DNA of 64,000 nt from CAJQQY01 sp045106765 (GTDB lineage Bacteria > Bacteroidota > Bacteroidia > Chitinophagales > Saprospiraceae): positions 28,324-92,323 of the forward strand of contig JBGCFD010000161.1 in assembly GCA_045106765.1 (NCBI GenBank). Reading direction: 5' to 3'. Positions within the stretch are counted from its first letter, which is position 1. Every line of letters begins with the position of its first letter. Positions 42,566-49,887 of the stretch are shown here, in pieces. The notes beneath the pieces were generated by a model that was given only the letters and a program-made list of their open reading frames with translations, was not told the DNA's origin and searched no databases. The translations under genes and the position numbers were made by a program.

Positions 42566-43561
42566 CTAGGTTTTAGTTTTGAAAAAACGTTTGTAAGTGA
42601 AAAATAAAACTAAAGCAGAGAACAGAGCAATGATGAAGTAAAAAATTAATGTGATCCAAGAAAATAACCCTGTCGGTCGAATTCCATCAAAACTAGGAAT
42701 TTCAAAAGGGTCATCAAAATGATGAGGAGTAAATTCTAATGCACCCAAATCCAGATTGCTCAATTTATCTACCTCCGAAAAATATTTTGTTTGCTGCGTC
42801 AATATTTTTTTAAAATCAAAATTATTTAATTGATCTCCATAACTGATTACTATATTATTTTCAGCTACTGGACTTAGATTGGTAAACTGTCCTTGTAGGA
42901 TTTTTTGTGAAGAATTAATGTTGAAAAAATCTTGAGGAAATGCTCCACGGATATTTTTTATTCGTAAATCATCTTTCGCTTGAATGCGTATTTCTCCTTT
43001 GAGAATCGGTTGTTTCCATATTGCACCAGTCTCCAATAAGTAAACAAATCCATTGCTGTAGTCTTTAGTGTATCCTTGAGAAACTTGTGCTTGATTGGTA
43101 TTCATCAAAAAATAAACGACAATTTTGGTGGTTGCATTTTTAGAAAATGTATTATTCCAAACATACCAATTATCATCTTTCTGCTCTTTTAATAAAGGAG
43201 TCTCCATATCATTGACCAATACTTTTAATCCATATAATTCATCAAATGAAATTTGCATCAAAGTACGACTATTACTTTCTGCCGAACTATTGATCGGATA
43301 ACCAGTCTTAATCGTCAAGGTAGAATCAGTATCATTTTTCATCCAATATTCTCCTTTTACTATAGCAAAACCTGGATGTAACAATACACTTACACGCTCA
43401 TTGATCATCTGTATTTTTTGAAATGCTGAACTGTCTTGAGCATACAATAATGAGAAATTTCCCATTCCTCCAGCTTGCCACATACCTGGTTGAGCAATAT
43501 TTCCAAATGTGAAATTTTGAAGAAAGAAAATTAATAGCAAAGAAGAAATTAGTTTTTTCAT
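42566..43561 (-). CDS. Exported DUF4424-like protein with C-terminal membrane anchor
   Basis: A 331-residue protein with a signal peptide (ISSLLLIFFLQNFTFG, residues ~4-19) and a single C-terminal membrane helix (SWITLIFYFIIALFSALVLFFTY, ~residues 300-322) followed by KRFFKTK, so it is an extracytoplasmic protein anchored by its tail. The domain between contains VKGEYWMKNDTDSTLTIKTGYP, NNTFSKNATTKIVVYFLM and GFVYLLETGAIWK, which resemble DUF4424-type sandwich proteins that describe body/fall-off regions of cell-envelope factors; the match is by pattern only. The zinc-ribbon gene begins 20 bases upstream on the same strand, so they share an operon. Function unknown. Confidence 0.7.
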   Translation of the reverse strand: MKKLISSLLLIFFLQNFTFGNIAQPGMWQAGGMGNFSLLYAQDSSAFQKIQMINERVSVLLHPGFAIVKGEYWMKNDTDSTLTIKTGYPINSSAESNSRTLMQISFDELYGLKVLVNDMETPLLKEQKDDNWYVWNNTFSKNATTKIVVYFLMNTNQAQVSQGYTKDYSNGFVYLLETGAIWKQPILKGEIRIQAKDDLRIKNIRGAFPQDFFNINSSQKILQGQFTNLSPVAENNIVISYGDQLNNFDFKKILTQQTKYFSEVDKLSNLDLGALEFTPHHFDDPFEIPSFDGIRPTGLFSWITLIFYFIIALFSALVLFFTYKRFFKTKT

Positions 43562-43581
43562 AAAGAATTAGTTAGGAGGTT

Positions 43582-43821
43582 TTAGGGATTATATCTTTTC
43601 TCTAGTTCTTTCCAAGCCTTTTTATCATTCTGCTTAGGCACTTCAAAAGTGTAAGCGACTTGAATCATTTCTTTTTGACATTGTGGGCAAGTTGGATGAT
43701 AGTCCTCCTTCGCTTCCTCCGAAACTATATCCTCTTTAGAGGAACGTTTGAAGCCTTTTTGACAGTCTAGACAAATGTAATGTCGCTTGTAAGGTTTATG
43801 TGTTAGCCATTCGAAGCCCAT
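43582..43821 (-). CDS. Small zinc-ribbon protein
   Basis: A 79-residue basic protein with two C-x2-C pairs, YICLDCQKGF (~residues 15-24) and PTCPQCQKEM (~43-52), forming a rubredoxin-like or zinc-ribbon fold. The C-terminal part is helical (KQNDKKAWKELEKRY). Such small ribbons usually bind nucleic acid or a protein partner; no more specific function can be given. No signal peptide, so it is cytoplasmic, in contrast to the exported protein encoded 20 bases downstream. It is preceded by the facing pair of GTAAGTC repeats (43831-43917), which separates it from the CFI-box operon. Confidence 0.8.
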   Translation of the reverse strand: MGFEWLTHKPYKRHYICLDCQKGFKRSSKEDIVSEEAKEDYHPTCPQCQKEMIQVAYTFEVPKQNDKKAWKELEKRYNP

Positions 43822-43830
43822 GAGTTTATT

Positions 43831-43858
43831 TTGTAAGTCGGATCTTAGAATTCGACTA
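43831..43858 (+). repeat. GTAAGTC dispersed repeat, copy C
   Basis: Begins TTGTAAGTCGGATCTTAG and ends TTCGACTA. With copy D it makes an inverted repeat of 28-base arms, 23 of 28 positions complementary, spanning 43831-43917. It lies upstream of the zinc-ribbon gene. Confidence 0.75.
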
Positions 43859-43889
43859 GAGTTACATGATTTTTTCTATAATTTGAAGA

Positions 43890-43917
43890 TAGTCGAATTT
43901 GTAAATCAGACTTACAA
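43890..43917 (-). repeat. GTAAGTC dispersed repeat, copy D
   Basis: On the minus strand it begins TTGTAAGTCTGATTTACAAA and ends TTCGACTA. Its TAA (43912-43914) is the stop codon of the CFI-box gene. It faces copy C. Confidence 0.75.
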
Positions 43918-45369
43918 AAATCGCTCCTCTAAAGTTAAGGTAAAAGCTGCATAATATTCCATAGCTAATTCTTTTTTTCCTTGCTCAATCATCTCAACCG
44001 AAGGCAATACTAATTTTTGATAAATAAATTCTAGCCGCTCGAAACGGTCTGGAGCATCTTTGATTTTTGCTACAATTTGTGGCGCAATTTTATAGTAGTG
44101 TTGAATGAGTTTTTTTCCATCAAGCATAGGTTTCATATAAGTGTCTCGAAAGAGACGGAGCGTAGTGAGTTCGGTGCAGTCATCGGCGAGTCCTCGATGT
44201 TGGACACATGCTGTAGTGAGGTAACAGCCTCCTCCTATATTTTGTTGTCCACCAATCGCAACGGTATGTTCTCCATTAATGTAAAGGCTTGTCTCATCGC
44301 TATTCACCCAAACACCGTCAGAAAAATATTGTATTTTTTTAATCAATATTTTATCAAATTTGAAAAAGTCAGTTGGAGCAACTCCAATGATATTTCCCAT
44401 ATTGTCATAGTCTTGTTGCTTGCTGATACACTTGATATTGATTTCTTGTTTTCGTTTAAAATCTTTTAAGAGTTCATATTGGAAAGTGTATTCTTTGGTC
44501 GGTTGATTTCTGAATTGTTGTCTGTTTTGAATAGAAATACTGATAGTGTCGCCCTTGACGAGTTTTCCCGTCGCTTTGATGTGAATCAAATATTTGATAG
44601 TCTTACTTTTAAATTTTATTATCTCCTTGCATTCAATATATTCTGTTTTGCGATTTTTGATTCGTTGTTTTTTTTGCTTTCCTAATTTTTCTTTTTGTTG
44701 TTCAATAAAACTTTTTTTCTTAGGAGGTTCGTTAGAGGCAATTGGTTCTTCTTGATTTAGGTTTACATTTTTTTCTTTTTCGGAAATCCACTTTTTGCTC
44801 TGATGAGAGTAGGGAGGGATTATCATATCAGGGTTTCCTTTTTTGATGAACGTTCTACTATTCATATCAAAGTGAGCCGCCAAGTCAACCTCTATCCAAC
44901 GCTTATTGTCTTGACTGATTTTGATGATAGATTCCTCCTTGAATTCACTCAAGTCTAACCACCGATATTGCATAAAAATAAAATCTTCATCCTTGGAATG
45001 GTCTCTTTTTTTCTTAGTTAAATCAAAACCCCATACGGTAGTACCTTGTCTTCGAAATATCAACTTACCTGCTTCTAATTGTTTGAAGATCGGCTTAGTT
45101 CTACTTACCGTAAAAGAATTGGCTGGGAATTCCTTTTGATTATCTGCCACAATCACTTCATTGATGATTGGTCTTTCCCAATCAAAACTTAAGAGAATAC
45201 TATTGTAGTGATAATATGTTTTCTCTTTATATTTTTCAGCATATACATTTCTGAAATAATACCACTTATCTACTTCTCTCACTATGTTCATCGCGTGCAA
45301 ATCCCATTGAGCAAATGCCGTTGCGACCATTCCCAAGGCAGTCTTTTTGATAAAATCTTTTCTGTTCAT
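43912..45369 (-). CDS. Exported protein with C-terminal CFI-box domain
   Basis: A 485-residue protein. The N-terminus NRKDFIKKTALGMVATAFAQ resembles a Tat signal but has RK in place of RR, so Sec export is as likely. The middle is beta-rich and Lys/Gln-rich with an acidic/basic linker (~residues 200-240, KKKSFIEQQKEKLGKQKKQR). The C-terminal ~85 residues hold the CFI-box signature GGGCYLTTACVQHRGLADDC followed by LRLFRDTYMKP, a domain known from many exported or large bacterial proteins with no known function. The stop codon TAA lies in a GTAAGTC repeat. It is the last gene of a tight four-gene operon (gaps of 14, 38 and 17 bases). Function unknown. Confidence 0.78.
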   Translation of the reverse strand: MNRKDFIKKTALGMVATAFAQWDLHAMNIVREVDKWYYFRNVYAEKYKEKTYYHYNSILLSFDWERPIINEVIVADNQKEFPANSFTVSRTKPIFKQLEAGKLIFRRQGTTVWGFDLTKKKRDHSKDEDFIFMQYRWLDLSEFKEESIIKISQDNKRWIEVDLAAHFDMNSRTFIKKGNPDMIIPPYSHQSKKWISEKEKNVNLNQEEPIASNEPPKKKSFIEQQKEKLGKQKKQRIKNRKTEYIECKEIIKFKSKTIKYLIHIKATGKLVKGDTISISIQNRQQFRNQPTKEYTFQYELLKDFKRKQEINIKCISKQQDYDNMGNIIGVAPTDFFKFDKILIKKIQYFSDGVWVNSDETSLYINGEHTVAIGGQQNIGGGCYLTTACVQHRGLADDCTELTTLRLFRDTYMKPMLDGKKLIQHYYKIAPQIVAKIKDAPDRFERLEFIYQKLVLPSVEMIEQGKKELAMEYYAAFTLTLEERFL

Positions 45370-45383
45370 TTTTTAATTTTTTT

Positions 45384-46958
45384 CTAATTAGGCACAACTG
45401 CCTTTTGCCAAGCTGTGAGATGTAACTTTCCATCTTTGATTTCATACTTAGGAATTATTCCTCCTCGTTTTTTATTTTTTGGAAATTTAAAATAGTATCG
45501 AGCAATCACACTTTCATCCATCACATGGTCCACGACAAATAACCCATCTTTGGTAAATCCACGATAGCTAAATGCTCCTTTCAGTTCATGATGTAATTTT
45601 TCTATGGTGTGATTATTTCTATATTTAGAATAATCGCTTTGCCAGTCAGTATCCATAATTTTGAAAATGCTGTTTAACGTATTTTTTCCTTTTGCGTCCA
45701 AAACCATAGCATCCTTCCAAATATTAAGTGCAGTCTTTGCCGTTGTTAATTCCATTCCTGAAGCGGATTGAATCGTAAGGTTTTTAGTTTCTTCAATTAA
45801 TTCTTCGAGGCTAGTAAACTCATAACCCATTGCTTTTTCAAATTCGTTGACACTTTCCTTCGCAGAACTAATCATGGTGTCCTCCACCTTTTTACTGTAA
45901 AAGTTTTCCGCTTTATTATCTTCAGGTCCACCCATGTTTTCGTAACTTTTATAAAAAACAAAAAAACTCGCCATCGAATTTTTACTATAAGCATCATCCT
46001 TCCCTTCGAGATTCAAAGTATAAGTGGTGTTGTAAAGACTTGCTCGAAAGTCAATCTGATGAGTAGATTTATTAGCGGTAGATTTGGCTTCAAATGATTC
46101 GATTTCGTCCATACCATCCGTCATTTTTGCCAATAGATTATATTTTTCATCAGGTGTTCCTTTGAGTTGGACACGTTTTGCATTGGCGCTGTGGAGTACC
46201 AAAAGATAGCGATTGCCTCCATAGATTGTTGTTTTCATTTTTTTTGGAAAATCCTTGAGGCTAAAGGTTTGATAATCGGCTAGACTGTAGCCATATTTTG
46301 CCACATCCTTGAGAATTATTTCTTTGTACATTTTTAAATCCGTTGCAACGGGGTCAGTTTTTGGTTGCGAGGATTTATACTCTTTGAGTGTTTTTTGGAT
46401 TTCTTGGTGGTAGTGTTGTTCGGGGTCATTTTTCGAAGTATTACCTTGGATGTGTTCGGTACTTTTATAAAAAACCATAAACAGCAATTTCGAATCTTCT
46501 TTGATGTCTTTTTTGGGAGTTGAAAATCGCAAAGTATAATCCACAGGCTGTAGAACTGCCCGCATCAATATATCTTGTTCGATATAACTTGACCTCATTT
46601 CCGACTTTGCATTGTCAGGATACGCTCCTTGCTTAAAAATCTTGATGGTGTTTTCCATCGCTTGATAATCGTAAGAAGTGTTTGCTTCTAGTTGTAACTG
46701 ACTATTTCTTTTGCCATCATCCGCAACAATAATCTTATAGTTATTCATCGGATATAACTTATACAATGTATCGGCATATCCTTGGGCAAATTCATCTTTC
46801 GCAAAAACTAATGCATCTCTTAGGTCATATCCTTTTGTTTGCATGGAAGCCATGATTTTTTTGGCTCGTGTAATCATTTCATCTTCCGTCTGTGCATTTA
46901 GCGAAGCTGAAAAAAAGAATAGGAAAATAATTGGTAAAAAAAGTTTGATATGTTTCAT
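45384..46958 (-). CDS. Exported protein with an internally duplicated domain
   Basis: A 524-residue protein with a signal peptide (LPIIFLFFFSASLNA then QT, residues ~8-22). It contains two similar halves: residues ~25-200 and ~205-375. Shared landmarks are KGYDLRDALVFAKDEF against YGYSLADYQTFSLKDF, and the repeat end FMVFYKSTEHIQGNTSKNDP against FFVFYKSYENMGGPEDN, each followed by a Glu/Lys-rich helix. A third, unrelated C-terminal part (~390-524) is mostly helix then strand (YYFKFPKNKKRGGIIPKYEI). Tandem duplication of the domain is read directly from the sequence. It is co-transcribed with its neighbours (14-base gap downstream, 38 upstream). Binding or structural role is likely; identity unknown. 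Confidence 0.78.
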   Translation of the reverse strand: MKHIKLFLPIIFLFFFSASLNAQTEDEMITRAKKIMASMQTKGYDLRDALVFAKDEFAQGYADTLYKLYPMNNYKIIVADDGKRNSQLQLEANTSYDYQAMENTIKIFKQGAYPDNAKSEMRSSYIEQDILMRAVLQPVDYTLRFSTPKKDIKEDSKLLFMVFYKSTEHIQGNTSKNDPEQHYHQEIQKTLKEYKSSQPKTDPVATDLKMYKEIILKDVAKYGYSLADYQTFSLKDFPKKMKTTIYGGNRYLLVLHSANAKRVQLKGTPDEKYNLLAKMTDGMDEIESFEAKSTANKSTHQIDFRASLYNTTYTLNLEGKDDAYSKNSMASFFVFYKSYENMGGPEDNKAENFYSKKVEDTMISSAKESVNEFEKAMGYEFTSLEELIEETKNLTIQSASGMELTTAKTALNIWKDAMVLDAKGKNTLNSIFKIMDTDWQSDYSKYRNNHTIEKLHHELKGAFSYRGFTKDGLFVVDHVMDESVIARYYFKFPKNKKRGGIIPKYEIKDGKLHLTAWQKAVVPN

Positions 46959-46996
46959 TAGATTTTTTTTAAATAAATAATTGTTCTTTTTTTTTG

Positions 46997-47479
46997 CTAA
47001 ACATTATTATACGCTATGGCAATTAGTCCTATCACCAAAGCAATAAATGCAAAAGCAATTAGCCCCCATAATACCCCTGTCCAAAAACTGAATCCGAATA
47101 ATACACCAAGTCCACCACTACCTGCAAGACCTAGAAGGAATAAAAAAAATACAGACCACTCGGTGCTGTAGTCTGTTCTTCTTCGCCTTTTCTTTTTCTT
47201 TTTTTGAAAAAAGAAGCCCAATATTCCTCCTCCGAGCAGGGCTAGAAGTGTGTTTTTTTTATTGCGTTGCCACCAGTTTTTTAATTTGCCTTTTTTCTTC
47301 TTTTTGAAGGTTTTGGTTTTTTGAGATTGATGATTTTTATTTTTTGAATCATCTTGGGTATCCAATACATCGATTGCACATGTTAATTTTGAAGTGGAAA
47401 AATTGTTTGCATAGGATTTTCCCAACGTCAGGAATAATACGATGAATAGGAAAAAGTAAAAGTTTGTTTTTTTTATCAT
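46997..47479 (-). CDS. Lysine-rich membrane-anchored protein
   Basis: A 160-residue protein. An N-terminal hydrophobic segment (FFLFIVLFLTLGKSYA, signal or anchor) is followed by an extremely basic middle (KTKTFKKKKKGKLKNWWQRN, ~residues 54-73, and QKKKKKRRRRTDY ~92-104). Two further membrane helices follow: VFFLFLLGLAGSGGLGVLF (~109-127) and GVLWGLIAFAFIALVIGLIAI (~134-154). The basic patch would bind acidic lipid or nucleic acid. It lies between the duplicated-domain gene and the MORN/FISUMP gene in the four-gene operon. No homology assignment possible. Function unknown. Confidence 0.68.
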   Translation of the reverse strand: MIKKTNFYFFLFIVLFLTLGKSYANNFSTSKLTCAIDVLDTQDDSKNKNHQSQKTKTFKKKKKGKLKNWWQRNKKNTLLALLGGGILGFFFQKKKKKRRRRTDYSTEWSVFFLFLLGLAGSGGLGVLFGFSFWTGVLWGLIAFAFIALVIGLIAIAYNNV

Positions 47480-47496
47480 TTCGGTTTTTTTAGATT

Positions 47497-49608
47497 TTAT
47501 TTTTCAACTGCTCCATCCTTCACACAGCGACAAGTATGAAAACGGTCATCAGCATCCAAGCCGGAAAAACTACCTTGGTTTAGGTATGAAATAGAAATAT
47601 ACTTACCATTATTCAACCAAAAGAAAACACCTTTTTCTTCCTGATACATTTCCGTTCCTCGATATTTTTTCCATACATATCCATTGCGATGTAAGCTTAA
47701 AATATTAATCAAAGTTTTGTTATCGGTTACCGATGTTTTTTCTTTCGTATTTTGCTTTTTAATAAAATTCACATCATCAATGTTGGGTAATCGCCAACCA
47801 CTAGGACAAGCAATTTTTGAATTTCTTTTGGAGTAGTAACATTTCTTTTTGCTACTGCTACCAGAACCATAGCTCCATACTTCGTTAGTGTAATCTTCGA
47901 AGTGAATATCTTCCAACATCCAGGTAATCAGTTTTCCATCTTCTTTGATATAAGTTCCATAGAGGTATTTTTTTCCATTGCGACTATCTGTAAAGTATCC
48001 AGAGTCATAATTCCACGCTTTTCCCTTTTGGTAAATATTATCTCCTTCCAAAAAATCGCCATTAGGGGTATATTTTCCTCTTAGGCTACTTGTACCACCT
48101 TCCGTAACGGTATGCCATCCTGTAGGGATGACTTTGTAAACTTTAGCTTTGAGGTCGCCTTTGAACTTAGTGTCTGGATAATCCGCAAAAGAAAACTTCA
48201 AGTCTTTTCCTTCAAAAAGCCTTTTTCTAAAATTGTCCACTTTGATTTTTCCACGCACTTCAAATTTTCCTTTTAAGTCATTGGAGAGGCTAAAATTTTC
48301 GAATGTTAGGTATCCATCTTTTGAAAGGTCAGGTTGACCATTTCGCATATAGACGAATCCACTATGTTCATTACCTTTCTTGGTTCCTCGAATTTCCACT
48401 TTGCCGTTCATTACAAAATTCTCATCGGTATGTGCTGTTATTACTATATCCTCATTTTCGTATTCAAAAACAGTTGTTGTACCTTTCTTCGGCAGTCCGT
48501 GTACAAATGTCACTTTTACTTTTTTGCCTAATCCGAAATAAATTACACCATTCTCATCGTGCGGCTTTTTATTTTTATCAACTTTTCCACTATAGATTAG
48601 TCCTGTTGTTGTGCCGATTTCTATCGGCATTTCTCGTACATCATCATACGAGCCGTCTTCATGGAAGTAAGTGACAAAACGTTTTTCTTCTTCTTGGATT
48701 TGTTTTATTTTTCCATAGACGTATCCAAAGATCATATTTTTATTACCCATTTTTACATGATGAAAATTGACAGCCTTGCCGTTTTCAAACTCTCCTTCTC
48801 CAAAAAAAATAAACTTCTTTTTATCAAAATAACGAGGACAAACATTTCCGGTGAATACTCCCCATTTCCCTTTACCCTGCGGCACACCATTTTTTAGTGG
48901 TCCTTCGTAGCGAATATTAACTATCTGATATACCTCCTTTTTATTAGTATTATATGGCTTCACTTGTCCTGCATTAATGATGACGGACTTTTGGTCAAAA
49001 CGGAAATCTGTTTCCGTCAGAATTTTTGTTGAAGCTACTTCCGATTTTTTGGCAACTACTTCTTTGTAATAGTTTTCATAGCCTTTGCTAGAAACTCTGA
49101 TAGAATAAATTCCACGAGTATCATCTCTACGATGAAAACCGACTTCTAAATATACCTTCATGGGATGATACAACATGGCGATGGTTCTTTCCTCGTTGGT
49201 GACTATTTCGATGTCTTTATGGTTGGATATTTTTTTAAGTACTTCAGATTTTTTAGTGCTTCCTGCAAAAGTTACGGTAGGGTAATCCCAATCTCCTCTT
49301 TCGATATATAATCCATCGTAGTGAGCTATTCCGTCTTTATCATCTTCAGAGTTTAACTTGATAAAGATTTTATCTTTCCTAGCCTGGTAATTCCATTGAG
49401 GTTCTTCAATGTCATTTTCGCCATCAAATTTTTTATCAAATTTTTTTAAAGTTTTTACATTGCTTTTCTTACCCCAATGACTCATCAACCATCGAGCAGT
49501 TTTATTTTTTGGAAAAAAGAGTTTATTAAAATCTTTTTGTCCGAAAGTCTGAAATTGTAATGTGATAAAAAATAAGGTAAGCCCAATCAGGCGTGTTGTG
49601 AGTTTCAT
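47497..49608 (-). CDS. Exported MORN-repeat protein with C-terminal FISUMP-like domain
   Basis: A 703-residue protein with a signal peptide (LIGLTLFFITLQFQTFG, residues ~7-23). A long middle region (~230-560) contains MORN-like units (IRYEGPLKNGVPQGKGKWGV, GEGEFENGKAVNFHH, GLIYSGKVDKNKKPHDENGV and similar). The C-terminal ~120 residues are a FISUMP/DUF1566-type C-type-lectin-like domain: ACPSGWRLPNIDDVNFI, then GKYISISYLNQGS and FHTCRCVKDG, with cysteines likely in disulfides. MORN repeats often bind lipids; FISUMP domains occur in exported proteins. It is the first gene of the four-gene operon (17-base gap to the next). Molecular role unknown. Confidence 0.78.
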   Translation of the reverse strand: MKLTTRLIGLTLFFITLQFQTFGQKDFNKLFFPKNKTARWLMSHWGKKSNVKTLKKFDKKFDGENDIEEPQWNYQARKDKIFIKLNSEDDKDGIAHYDGLYIERGDWDYPTVTFAGSTKKSEVLKKISNHKDIEIVTNEERTIAMLYHPMKVYLEVGFHRRDDTRGIYSIRVSSKGYENYYKEVVAKKSEVASTKILTETDFRFDQKSVIINAGQVKPYNTNKKEVYQIVNIRYEGPLKNGVPQGKGKWGVFTGNVCPRYFDKKKFIFFGEGEFENGKAVNFHHVKMGNKNMIFGYVYGKIKQIQEEEKRFVTYFHEDGSYDDVREMPIEIGTTTGLIYSGKVDKNKKPHDENGVIYFGLGKKVKVTFVHGLPKKGTTTVFEYENEDIVITAHTDENFVMNGKVEIRGTKKGNEHSGFVYMRNGQPDLSKDGYLTFENFSLSNDLKGKFEVRGKIKVDNFRKRLFEGKDLKFSFADYPDTKFKGDLKAKVYKVIPTGWHTVTEGGTSSLRGKYTPNGDFLEGDNIYQKGKAWNYDSGYFTDSRNGKKYLYGTYIKEDGKLITWMLEDIHFEDYTNEVWSYGSGSSSKKKCYYSKRNSKIACPSGWRLPNIDDVNFIKKQNTKEKTSVTDNKTLINILSLHRNGYVWKKYRGTEMYQEEKGVFFWLNNGKYISISYLNQGSFSGLDADDRFHTCRCVKDGAVEK

Positions 49609-49865
49609 AGGATAATTTGGATTTTAATCGTGGGAAGTGGTATTTTTAAAATATAAAAATGCAAGATTTGTATCTGAAAAACTATCGGGTAAACTCCCCA
49701 ATTTTTATGGGGAAATATTGTAATCTTATTTTTTAGGAAAAATATCTGGTGGATAGACAAATATTTCAATACATCGAAATTCAAAATTTTTCATTCAGAA
49801 TTAAGTATAATATATTTAGTTTTTTTAAATTTATCGACTCAAAAAAATCCAAAGGTTAGTCGATA

Positions 49866-49887
49866 AGATGGTTATAAGATGGTTATA
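49866..49887 (+). repeat. 11-bp tandem duplication at the kinase start
   Basis: AGATGGTTATA occurs twice in a row (49866-49876, 49877-49887). The first copy opens a six-codon frame MVIRWL ending in TAA; the second contains the true ATG 49879. The duplication places a short upstream frame overlapping the real start. Confidence 0.7.

Noticed and set aside
43912..45369. Tat-exported protein
   Set aside because: The N-terminus has RK rather than RR before DFIKK, so Tat export cannot be claimed; kept only as an exported protein.
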